A stretch of 64,000 nt of DNA, from positions 238,552 through 302,551 of the forward strand of contig NZ_JAHDYS010000004.1 in the NCBI RefSeq assembly GCF_018531195.1. Direction: 5' to 3'. The notes under the pieces are model-generated. The model did no database searches. It was given only the letters and a program-made list of their open reading frames with translations, and was not told the origin of the DNA. Shown here one piece after another: positions 55,701-62,306 of this stretch. Origin of the DNA: Pelotalea chapellei (GTDB lineage: Bacteria > Desulfobacterota > Desulfuromonadia > Geobacterales > Pseudopelobacteraceae). Both the position numbers and the translations under genes were made by a program. Positions within the stretch are counted from its first letter, which is position 1; each line of letters opens with the position of its first letter.

Positions 55701-57642
55701 AGTTTGAAGTGCCGATGTTACCGGCCTTGTCAGTAATTGTGACGGTGTAGTTGAATGTGCCGCCGACAGTCGGTGTACCGGAGATCGTGCCGCCAGTTGA
55801 CATTACGAGTCCGTCAGGCAGACCGTTGGCGCTGAAGGTGTAGGAACCACCATCACCACCGCTTGCGCTCATGGTTACAGCTGTGATCGGCGTGCCCTTC
55901 ACTGCGGTGATAGATACGCAGGTTCCGGTGATGGGGGGATAGGTTACGGTGACCGAGCAGTTTGAAGTGCCGATGTTACCGGCTTTGTCGGTAATCGTGA
56001 CGGTGTAGGAAAACGTACCGCCGACAGTCGGTGTACCGGAGATTTTACCTGTGGCGTCCATGGTGAGACCAGCAGGCAGGCCCGAAGCGGAGAAGGTATA
56101 GGGACCACCATCACCGCCGCTGGCGCTCATGGTTACAGCTGTGATCGGCGTGCCCTTCACCGCGATGATGGATACGCAGGTTCCGGTGATGGGGGGATAG
56201 GTTACGGTGACCGAGCAGTTTGAAGTGCCGATGTTACCGGCCTTGTCAGTAATTGTGACGGTGTAGTTGAATGTGCCGCCGACAGTCGGTGTACCGGAGA
56301 TCGTGCCGCCAGTTGACATTACGAGTCCGTCAGGCAGACCGTTGGCGCTGAAGGTGTAGGAACCACCATCACCACCGCTTGCGCTCATGGTTACAGCTGT
56401 GATCGGCGTGCCCTTCACTGCGGTGATAGATACACAGGATCCGGTGATCGGTGGATAGGTCACGGTGACCGAGCAGCTGGTGTTGCCGGTGTTGCCGTGG
56501 CTATCCGTTACAGTCACGGTGTAAGGGAACGTACCGCCGACAGTCGGTGTGCCGGAGATCGTGCCGCCAGTTGACATTACGAGTCCGTCAGGCAGACCGT
56601 TGGCGCTGAAGGTGTAGGAACCACCATCACCACCGCTTGCGCTCATGGTTACAGCAGTGATCGGCGTGCCCTTTACTGCGGTGATAGATACGCAGTTGGC
56701 CGTGGGCGGTGTAATACATGTAGCGCTGCTATTCTTGGTAATAACTACCTGACTACCAGCCCCCGTCGCGTTGCAAGTAAGGGTTGAGGTGGAAGGTGAA
56801 CCGACTGGCATATAGCTGCCGGTAATAGTTGCGGTTGCGGTTGTACCAACAAAAGTTAGATCAGTCGGAACGCCGGTCAATGTAGTATCGGGAGAGTGGC
56901 TGCAGGTGATGTTTTTCAGATTCTCGGTACCGGTATTGGTAATTGTGGCTGAGAACTGGATTGGCCCCTGGCCTACGGCATCGGTGCAGGTTTCGGTGAG
57001 GTCGAAATGAGGACCGGCAGTAACGCCAACCGTACCCTTGGCGTTACCCTGAAAACCGACGGTAAAATTTCCGTTAAAAGATGAATTTTCACTGGTTAAG
57101 GTAATGCCAATATCCCCATTTTTGTAGAGATCAAACATCACGCCGCCAGTAGGCATAAAACGAAAATCATATGAATCTGTCGTGCCACCATTATAAAAAC
57201 CAAATCGGGTAATCTTTCCGGTCAGAAGGGTTCCACTATATGCTGGACCAGTATATAACCCGCCAGTATTTATAACCCCGGTAATAGTTATTTGATCACC
57301 AGGTACATCAGGGACAAGATTACCGGCATTGTCCACATGAACCTGGATTTTTAAATCCTTTACATTGAGAACAGGGGTTTTATATACAATTGGCAAATTT
57401 GGTGGTGGAGGTGGCGGCGGAGATGGCGCCCAAAAATAGCTTGTCGGCGTTCCCGAAACAGTTAACAGCCCGGTGTTCGGATCAAAGGTTGTGCCGCTAT
57501 TTGGGCTTGGACTGCTCAAACTGTCAAAGGTGATTAAGGGGTATCCCGGTTGCACCCCAAGCAACGCCGCAAATGCGCTCCCGCTAAAAACAGCAATTGT
57601 GGCCACAAAAAGTATCGCTGCCAGAAGTACTCTCTTGTTCAT
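52795..57642 (-). CDS. giant secreted protein with shared N-terminal domain, nine Ig-like repeats and two GYWK/GPGHC domains
   Basis: Predicted surface or secreted protein of 1615 residues; start ATG 57642 after GGGGG. In order: signal peptide (cleaved near SAFA), an N-terminal domain to about 215 that resembles the two proteins upstream, a Pro-rich PPPPPPP stretch inside it, a DUF11-like segment (about 220-310), nine Ig-like (putative Ig, He_PIG type) repeats of 86 residues, then GYWKNHAGFGP...YNNGVSGPGHC, two copies of a Cys-paired ISVDxGxTW segment, and GYWKTH...YNNGMIGPGHCK at the very end. Repeats have one Cys near each end. No sorting signal, transmembrane helix or catalytic motif is seen at the C-terminus. 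An adhesin or matrix role is likely. Confidence 0.8.
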   Translation of the reverse strand: MNKRVLLAAILFVATIAVFSGSAFAALLGVQPGYPLITFDSLSSPSPNSGTTFDPNTGLLTVSGTPTSYFWAPSPPPPPPPNLPIVYKTPVLNVKDLKIQVHVDNAGNLVPDVPGDQITITGVINTGGLYTGPAYSGTLLTGKITRFGFYNGGTTDSYDFRFMPTGGVMFDLYKNGDIGITLTSENSSFNGNFTVGFQGNAKGTVGVTAGPHFDLTETCTDAVGQGPIQFSATITNTGTENLKNITCSHSPDTTLTGVPTDLTFVGTTATATITGSYMPVGSPSTSTLTCNATGAGSQVVITKNSSATCITPPTANCVSITAVKGTPITAVTMSASGGDGGSYTFSANGLPDGLVMSTGGTISGTPTVGGTFPYTVTVTDSHGNTGNTSCSVTVTYPPITGSCVSITAVKGTPITAVTMSASGGDGGSYTFSANGLPDGLVMSTGGTISGTPTVGGTFNYTVTITDKAGNIGTSNCSVTVTYPPITGTCVSIIAVKGTPITAVTMSASGGDGGPYTFSASGLPAGLTMDATGKISGTPTVGGTFSYTVTITDKAGNIGTSNCSVTVTYPPITGTCVSITAVKGTPITAVTMSASGGDGGSYTFSANGLPDGLVMSTGGTISGTPTVGGTFNYTVTITDKAGNIGTSNCSVTVTYPPITGTCISITAVKGTPITAVTMTASGGDGGPYTFSASGLPAGLTMDATGKISGTPTVGGTFSYTVTITDKAGNIGTSNCSVTVTYPPITGTCVSITAVKGTPITAVTMSASGGDGGSYTFSANGLPDGLVMSTGGTISGTPTVGGTFNYTVTITDKAGNIGTSNCSVTVTYPPITGTCVSIIAVKGTPITAVTMSASGGDGGPYTFSASGLPAGLTMDATGKISGTPTVGGTFPYTVTITDKAGNIGTSNCSVTVNAPPTASCISITAVQGIAITPVKLIASGGIGSSYTFTATGLPAGLSMAADGTISGTPTVSGTFTYTVTVKDKNANSGTFNCSVTVNPPPSAICVSITAVQGVAITPVVMTASGGVGGPYVFTATGLPAGITMALNGTISGTPTVSGTFTYIVTVTDKNGNSGANNCSIIVKIPSFGCTFTIGYWKNHAGFGPQADVLSPLLPQYLGNKGGTKTINVTTAKIAYDVLNQNVYGTSSNGITKLYAQLLAAKLNLKAGADPAAVASIITAADSFLTTTSYSAWATLKQGDQSKVLSWAAILDSYNNGVSGPGHCGSQESVACINLQKKISVDSGKTWLDADTQESAAAKSVPFNVLYKLVVNNCGTVNLTNVDVDDPVLGISNYMISVLPAGASTALGSSQIPKLAPTIKACQSSGAFENVATVTAVYNDIPVTASDSAWLVCTVTTSCLDIIKDISVDGGVTWKTADTQATAPGTTAPHSADYRLTVKNCGSTTLSNVQIQDSNLGLPAYSVGSLSAKGSKVYTYREIPQLRDSDACTTAGVFSNTALVSGTYNGLAVTDSDTAWLVCTGSTSGGCSYTWGYWKTHTVYDGAKKRNATWGKLAGGENALFFGLGQSWYNVLMTDPSGGNAYYILAHQYIAAYLNKLSGASVSVIDSDFKHAAELLEKYDGSPLITSDVSGAVRDDFITTASRLDQYNNGMIGPGHCK
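54385..56694 (-). repeat. nine tandem 258-bp Ig-like repeats inside the giant secreted protein gene
   Basis: Repeat unit 258 bp (86 codons), each starting at CVSITAVKGTPITAVTMSASGG. Units 1-7 (54892-56694) are nearly identical in DNA; units 8 and 9 (54385-54891) are diverged (AVQGIAITPVKL, AVQGVAITPVVM). Units 2-7 alternate between form A (SYTFSANGLPDGL, NYTV) and form B (PYTFSASGLPAGL, SYTV/PYTV), so the amplified unit is a 516-bp dimer. Confidence 0.92.
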
Positions 57643-57690
57643 CCCGTTTACCCCCATTTATAATCCACATGCTCCGGACAATCATTATGT

Positions 57691-57714
57691 AAAAAGCCGC
57701 CATACAAAGCGGCT
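57691..57714 (-). terminator. rho-independent terminator after the PEP-CTERM gene
   Basis: On the minus strand AGCCGC pairs with GCGGCT around an 8-base loop and is followed by TTTTT. It lies between the PEP-CTERM gene and the giant Ig-repeat gene, so these may be separate transcripts. Confidence 0.7.
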
Positions 57715-57741
57715 CTTACAAAATAGTTCTCTTAACTATTC

Positions 57742-58341
57742 CTATGACTTCCGCTTACGCAGGAAACAAAACCCACCAGCTCCCAAAAGTAGCAGACACA
57801 CGGATGATGGCTCCGGAACCGGGGTTCCCACGTCGGCACTTGCACTGAGGGAGCTGAAGTCAGAACCGAACCCATTGATTGATGAGTCAAAACCGCTGGC
57901 ACCGAGAATGATGCCTCCTAGTGAACCGTAATCGCCCTGGTAATCGCCACTGGTCGGTGTGAAAAGGAAATTGAGCACAGGATTGCCCACGGTGAAATCA
58001 AGTTTTGTCAAAGATCCTATTAGTAGATAATTGCTCAGTGTATAGTCATAAATATACATTGATCCACCAGTCGCTAAATTTCCAAAAGAGTCTATTGTTG
58101 CATCCAGTCTGAAGCCTATAGTGTCAGTAACAGGAAGGCCATTGTATTTTTCAGCAAATCCATATGCTAAAAAATTGCCGCTTGAGTAATCGACGGTAAC
58201 AGGAGCAACTTTAAAATCAGGGGTCGAATTCAGTAGAAGTGCATACGACGTCTGACTCATTGCTCCCAACAGCAGAGTTGCACAAACACCCAACAGCAAA
58301 CCTGCCTTCATCATTCCACTAATTCTTTTTTCCTGTGCCAT
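57742..58341 (-). CDS. PEP-CTERM sorting domain protein
   Basis: Secreted protein of 199 residues. An N-terminal signal peptide (LLGVCATLLLGAMSQTSYA) precedes a beta-rich body with VTVDYSSGNFLAYGFAEKYNG, then DATIDSFGNLATGG and LLIGSLTKLDF. The C-terminus carries a PEP-CTERM signal: VPEPSS, a hydrophobic stretch and RKRKS. Such tags are cut by exosortase and tie the protein to surface polysaccharide; no exosortase (xrt) gene is in the window, so it must lie elsewhere. Start ATG at 58341; ATG further in (MMKAG) is an alternative. Confidence 0.85.
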   Translation of the reverse strand: MAQEKRISGMMKAGLLLGVCATLLLGAMSQTSYALLLNSTPDFKVAPVTVDYSSGNFLAYGFAEKYNGLPVTDTIGFRLDATIDSFGNLATGGSMYIYDYTLSNYLLIGSLTKLDFTVGNPVLNFLFTPTSGDYQGDYGSLGGIILGASGFDSSINGFGSDFSSLSASADVGTPVPEPSSVCLLLLGAGGFCFLRKRKS

Positions 58342-58411
58342 TTGTAGCCCCCTTTTTTACAACAAATTATATTTTTATTTTTTAAGCATTAATAAAACGT
58401 GCTTCACCCTC

Positions 58412-58975
58412 TTACCACCCGATACCTGCGACACCTATGGCGCCATTGTTAAAGTTCTGCGCAAAATTGCCTGTGAAGCCACTCTGCCCAAGAATGACTT
58501 TAATGGCCGGGCCAAATTGGGTGAACATCGCTCCGTCACTGGTATCGAACTGAAATTCCACTGCTCCTCCTGCTTCGCCGTAGCCAAGAGCGCTGATATT
58601 TCCAACCAGCAGTTGTCCCTGGCCGATACCAAGCGAAGGCACTTCTCCGGTGATTGTAAGAGTTCCCGACAAAATGTCTCCGCTGTTTGAAATAGCAGCC
58701 GTTATTTCAAACTGACCGTTTATTACCTGGGTAGGCGTATCTGTTCCATTCTTGATGTGCTCGGCAAAACCTCTGGCAGTAAACATCTGGCTTGCTGCAT
58801 CATAGTTGACCTCTATTGCGTCGGAAAACATATCAGGAGAGGGTTGCAATGTGAGATCCAGCGGCCTCGCCTGTGCAGATTCCGTGATCAACCCCAACGA
58901 CAACAGCATCATCGCGACTGTTAGCGCCCAGCCAAAACCTTTAGCAAATCGCATGAGTACCATGATCTTTTTCAT
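58412..58975 (-). CDS. secreted protein with the same N-terminal domain as its neighbours, no sorting signal
   Basis: Protein of 187 residues with a long signal peptide (cleaved near AQA, residue about 37). The body has EVNYDAASQMFTARGFAEHIKNG, then ITAAISNSGDILSGTLTITG and LLVGNISALGYGEAGGAVEFQF, which correspond in order to FLAYGFAEKYNG, DATIDSFGNLATGG and LLIGSLTKLDF of the PEP-CTERM protein next door. It ends IGVAGIGW with no PEP-CTERM tag, transmembrane helix or lipobox, so it would be released. No known family is recognised. It leads the operon-like group and has the sigma-54-type promoter upstream. Confidence 0.75.
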   Translation of the reverse strand: MKKIMVLMRFAKGFGWALTVAMMLLSLGLITESAQARPLDLTLQPSPDMFSDAIEVNYDAASQMFTARGFAEHIKNGTDTPTQVINGQFEITAAISNSGDILSGTLTITGEVPSLGIGQGQLLVGNISALGYGEAGGAVEFQFDTSDGAMFTQFGPAIKVILGQSGFTGNFAQNFNNGAIGVAGIGW

Positions 58976-59049
58976 TCTCGTCCTCCCAAAATCGGGGCAG
59001 CTTAATACTGCCTGACAACTTAATTGGTTTTTAATTAGCGGCTAACATC

Positions 59050-59068
59050 TAAGCAATAAAAATGCCTA
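59050..59068 (-). promoter_or_regulatory. sigma-54-type promoter of the shared-domain/PEP-CTERM genes
   Basis: On the minus strand AGGCATTTTTATTGCTT matches the sigma-54 consensus TGGCAC-N5-TTGCW with GG and GC exactly 10 bp apart. It lies about 75 bp upstream of the first gene start at 58975. PEP-CTERM genes are often controlled by the PrsK/PrsR-RpoN system in other bacteria, which makes the match meaningful. Confidence 0.55.
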
Positions 59069-59290
59069 CCCTGCAACTGCTTAATATCAGTGGCATAACT
59101 GCCCTCACATTTATAATTTTTAGTAATTGTAAATATTTCCGACATTTCTTTGTGAGGGACAGCAGGCAGCATAGAGGGCGGGGCTATATATTACAGAAGC
59201 TAATCTCATCCTTTTTCAGAATAACTACAAATTTCCTGCTTTCGATTGAGAGACAGCAGACTCCTTTACCCCAGGATCCTTTCCATCCGG

Positions 59291-59363
59291 ATCGGGTAGG
59301 AGGCGGAATTACTTCCGCCGTCCTCCCACCCCACCGTGCGTACGGTTCCGTACGCGGCGGTTC
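59291..59363 (-). mobile_element. group II intron 3' end, domain V/VI remnant
   Basis: On the minus strand the segment GAACCGCCGCGTACGG...CCGTACGCACGG (59331-59363) has the domain V shape: an outer stem, a two-base bulge and an inner stem GCGTACG/CGTACGC with a GAAC loop. Then GGCGGAAGTAATTCCGCC (59301-59320) makes a domain VI-like hairpin ending CCTACCCGAT at 59291, the expected 3' boundary of a group IIC-like intron. The 5' part is missing. Confidence 0.65.
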
Positions 59364-59500
59364 ATAAAGTGTTGAAGTCGGTGCTGGTCTATGAATGACA
59401 CCAGCCACAATTGTCGAAGTAGGATTTCGGAACAGCTTTATTCATATGCGCGGCCCCTGCATTCCACCAGGGGCCGTGGCCTTTTCTGGTCGACCGCCAT
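59364..59500 (-). pseudogene. C-terminal fragment of a group II intron reverse transcriptase, frameshifted
   Basis: Directly 5' of the domain V remnant on the minus strand, one frame reads STRKGHGPWWNAGAAHMNKA then VPKSYFDN, the characteristic end of intron-encoded reverse transcriptases (RGPWWNAGASHMN). A single-base shift near 59424 breaks the frame; in the neighbouring frame the expected ending GLVSFIDQHRLQHF follows. The rest of the gene is absent, so it is a dead remnant of the same element. Confidence 0.6.
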
Positions 59501-59634
59501 GCCGTTGCCTCCGATAATCCGCTGGTGCCGATGGGTCATTACTGTCTTTATCGGCCGGATCATTGCCAATGACACTGCGAGGCTGAGCGGGCTCAAGCCC
59601 GGGAGCCACGGTTGGTGTAACGTTTGTCGATTAA

Positions 59635-59662
59635 TTGACGCACCTTTCCACCATGCTAGACT
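59635..59662 (+). promoter_or_regulatory. candidate sigma-70 promoter for the deleted metallo-hydrolase
   Basis: TTGACG (59635-59640), 16 bp, TAGACT (59657-59662), about 45 bp before ATG 59707 with AGGAGG. It may still drive the downstream aldo/keto reductase gene. Confidence 0.45.
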
Positions 59663-59706
59663 TTATGAAAAGACGCCACTCGCTCCGGTTCTAACCAGGA
59701 GGCCCA

Positions 59707-59940
59707 ATGGCTACAAATACACTTTCTCTCCAGGACTTCAGCGCACCTGCCACTCTCGATTCAGAATCGATTCTATTGGTCGGGACCGCCACAACAGTCA
59801 TTAAATGCGGTGGCTTTACCATACTTACTGATCCCAATTTTCTGCATGCCGGCGACCATGCCCATATCGGCTATGGCCTCACCTCAGAGCGGCTACGTGA
59901 CAACGTTCATTACCTTCATCACGGTGATACATATACCTGA
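59707..59940 (+). pseudogene. MBL-fold metallo-hydrolase with large internal deletion
   Basis: Frame of 77 codons. The first 60 residues match the start of a UlaG-type metallo-beta-lactamase-fold hydrolase (LLVGTATTVIKCGGFTILTDPNFLHAGDHAHIGYGLTSERL). Then, instead of the metal-binding HxHxDH and the rest of the fold, the frame jumps to VHYLHHGDTYT and stops, which resembles the usual end of such proteins (VHYLSHGDTY). A large central part (probably 150 or more residues) is gone. All metal ligands are lost, so this is non-functional. A good AGGAGG ribosome site and promoter remain. Confidence 0.7.
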
Positions 59941-59988
59941 CGTAACTGGATGAATTGCTTGAAATCATGACTTCGGAAGGAGAAAAGC

Positions 59989-61020
59989 ATGGCTAATCTA
60001 ATGTACATGTCTCGACGCGAGTTGCTCGCGGCTGCTGCGGCATTAACGGTTATGTCCTGTATTCCGAAAGGCTTGTTTGCTGCAATGGTCAAAGGGGAGA
60101 TGCCTTACCGCAAGCTTGGTCGTACGGGGGAAAAGGTGTCCCTCATCGGTCTGGGAGGTTTCCATATCGGCAAACAGGCAGACGAGAAGGAGAGTATTGA
60201 GATCATTCGCACCGCCATCGATAATGGCGTCAACTTCATGGACAATTGCTGGGATTATAATGAGGGCAAAAGTGAGGTCCGCATGGGTAAGGCCTTGCAA
60301 GATGGCTATCGCAACAAGGTATTTCTGATGACCAAGATTGATGGGCGGGATCGTAAAACAGCCGCAAAACAGATCGACGAGTCACTGCGACGGCTGAAGA
60401 CCGACCGAATTGATTTGATGCAGATCCACGAAGTTATTCGTTTGTCGGATGTGGAAAAGAGCTTTGCACCCGCAGGAGGACTGGAGGCACTTCTGGCTGC
60501 AAAACAGGCCGGCAAAATTCGCTATATCGGCTTTACCGGTCACAAAAGCCCAAGCATTCATCTAAAAATGCTTGAAACTGCTGCCAAGCACGAGTTTGTG
60601 TTTGATGCAGTGCAAATGCCGCTTAACGTGATGGACGCACACTATGACAGCTTCGAAAAAAACGTACTTCCAGTGGCGCTTAAACACAACATTGGCATCC
60701 TCGGAATGAAATCAATGGGATCTCCCTATATCCTGGAGAGCAATACAGCATCACCGGTGGAGTGCCTGCACTACGCCATGAGCCTTCCAACCAGTGTAGT
60801 CATAACGGGATGCGATTCTTTGGTCATTCTCAAACAGGCTTTGAAGGCAGCCAGAGAGTTTCGACCGTTCACAGAACAGCAAGTGGCCGCTCTGCTCAGC
60901 CGCACTACCGAAGCAGCACTCAAAGGTAAATATGAGCGGTACAAGACGAGCGATTATTTCGACGGAACCCACCATCATCCTGAATGGCTTGGGCCTGCCA
61001 GAGAAAAGAGCGTTTTGTAG
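59989..61020 (+). CDS. Tat-exported aldo/keto reductase
   Basis: Oxidoreductase of 343 residues. The N-terminus has a twin-arginine signal (MSRRELLAAAAALTV), so it would be exported folded. The AKR barrel follows: catalytic residues in VNFMDNCWDYNEG (Asp/Tyr), FLMTKIDGR (Lys) and MQIHEV (His), the standard tetrad. KSMGSPYIL and ITGCDSLVILKQAL are typical late elements. Start ATG 59989 with AAGGAGAAAAG. It sits between a dead metallo-hydrolase and the pqi genes, ends 9 bp before them, and may be co-transcribed. Substrate unknown. Confidence 0.87.
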   Translation: MANLMYMSRRELLAAAAALTVMSCIPKGLFAAMVKGEMPYRKLGRTGEKVSLIGLGGFHIGKQADEKESIEIIRTAIDNGVNFMDNCWDYNEGKSEVRMGKALQDGYRNKVFLMTKIDGRDRKTAAKQIDESLRRLKTDRIDLMQIHEVIRLSDVEKSFAPAGGLEALLAAKQAGKIRYIGFTGHKSPSIHLKMLETAAKHEFVFDAVQMPLNVMDAHYDSFEKNVLPVALKHNIGILGMKSMGSPYILESNTASPVECLHYAMSLPTSVVITGCDSLVILKQALKAAREFRPFTEQQVAALLSRTTEAALKGKYERYKTSDYFDGTHHHPEWLGPAREKSVL

Positions 61021-61029
61021 GAGAGTAGA

Positions 61030-61659
61030 ATGAGGGAAGACTTAATAGTGGCATGTCCTGAGTGCGACCTGCTCCAACGGATGGTTCCCCTGCATGTCGG
61101 TGGAACTGCGCGATGTTGTCGCTGCTTCTCGATTCTCTATAAAAACAAAAAACATGGGCTGGAGATGGCGTTGGCGTTGATCATGACGGCAGCTTTCTTT
61201 TATATAATTGCTAATACCTATCCCGTTCTGTTTTTGGAGAAACAAGGTATACGAACCGCCTCCACGCTTGCACAAGCGGTCGGTACACTGTGGGGACAGA
61301 ATATGAGAATCATGGCGACTGCTGTAATGATTACGGCAATAGGCGCCCCAGGAGTTGAAATAACCCTTCTTCTTTATATCCTGTTTTCCCTGAGACGCCG
61401 CAGAATTTCCGGAAGGATGCCTCTCCTGGTCAAGTTACTGCACAAAGTAAGGCCATGGCAGATGCTGGAAGTGTTTATGCTTGGGGCGCTCGTCTCATTT
61501 GTTAAATTGGGCGGCATTGCCACTGTAATGCCAGGTATCGCACTCTGGGCCTATGCGGTTTTAACCATCTTGCTTGCTGCTGTTACGGTTTCTTTGGATG
61601 AACAGACCCTTTGGAGCTATTTCAGGCAGGGCACTGTCCTAAGCAATGGAAAACCACAA
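61030..61659 (+). CDS. PqiA-like membrane protein, first half
   Basis: PqiA-domain protein of about 210 residues. N-terminal zinc-ribbon with two Cys pairs (CPEC and CCRC), then four membrane helices (about 48-66, 90-120, 145-165, 170-192). The canonical PqiA is a single protein with two such halves; here each half is its own gene, and each keeps its own zinc ribbon, so it is a natural split rather than a frameshift. Its stop overlaps the start of the second half (ATGA), implying co-translation. Partner of MCE protein PqiB in lipid transport across the periplasm. Confidence 0.85.
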
Positions 61660-62306
61660 TGACTCAAAACAATGCAACAGCATTTGAGCTTAATATTGTG
61701 TCATGCCAGGAGTGTGGACTTCTGGTCCGAAACAGTCCCTCCCCTGCAAATTCATGTCCGCGCTGTGCAACCGCTCTTTACCCACGAAAAGTGCACAGTG
61801 TATCCCGAACCTGGGCATTAATGCTGGCTGCCGCCATCCTTTATATCCCGGCCAATCTGCTTCCGATCATGGTGACAACCTCATTGAACGGGACCCAAAG
61901 GGATACCATTTTAAGTGGCATAATCTCGCTCTGGACATCAGGATCTTGGGGTATCTCCGTAATTGTCTTTATTGCGAGTATAACCGTTCCTCTCCTGAAG
62001 ATTTTCGTACTGGCCCTGCTTCTATATGGAACACAAAGACGACCGGGATGGCAGCCGCAACAACTGACACGTCTTTATCGCTTGGTTAAAGTTGTGGGGC
62101 GATGGTCAATGCTGGATATCTATGTGATTACCATTCTGACGGCTTTGGTCCAGTTTCCTATGGTCGCTCGGGTTAATGTCGGACCAGCGGCTATCCCCTT
62201 TGCAGCCGTAGTGGTGCTGACAATGCTGGCAACGATGCAATTCGACCCACGCCTTATCTGGGACGCTTGCGACAAGCGAGATGGGCATGACAGAAAAACA
62301 GAATAA
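61659..62306 (+). CDS. PqiA-like membrane protein, second half
   Basis: PqiA-domain protein of 215 residues. Zinc-ribbon Cys pairs CQEC and CPRC are at the N-terminus, then IPANLLPIMVTT in the first helix and three more helices. ATG 61659 is the start; the frame opens earlier (61611) but those residues belong to the overlap with the first half. The stop overlaps pqiB by 26 bp. Inner-membrane component of the PqiAB/LetAB-type lipid pathway. Confidence 0.85.
   Translation: MTQNNATAFELNIVSCQECGLLVRNSPSPANSCPRCATALYPRKVHSVSRTWALMLAAAILYIPANLLPIMVTTSLNGTQRDTILSGIISLWTSGSWGISVIVFIASITVPLLKIFVLALLLYGTQRRPGWQPQQLTRLYRLVKVVGRWSMLDIYVITILTALVQFPMVARVNVGPAAIPFAAVVVLTMLATMQFDPRLIWDACDKRDGHDRKTE

Larger units (their letters stand above)
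59069..59706. other. gene-poor interval with decayed mobile DNA
   Basis: No intact gene is seen here. Left part (59069-59290) is AT-rich and featureless apart from T/A runs. The right part holds the group II intron remnant and then a promoter for a deleted gene. A hairpin GGCCCCTG-CATTCCAC-CAGGGGCC lies near 59453-59477. Short open frames in this stretch have no family resemblance and cross the intron remains. Confidence 0.6.

Noticed and set aside
54385..56694. Regular 258-bp repeats as a CRISPR-like array
   Set aside because: The unit is far too long, has no spacers and stays in one reading frame encoding Ig-like domains.
59391..59804. A 137-codon + strand gene in the scar region
   Set aside because: It crosses the intron remnant, has no ribosome site or family resemblance, and overlaps the start of the metallo-hydrolase remnant in another frame.
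61030..62306. pqiA broken by a frameshift
   Set aside because: Both parts have their own zinc ribbon and start, joined by an ordinary ATGA overlap; a natural split gene pair.
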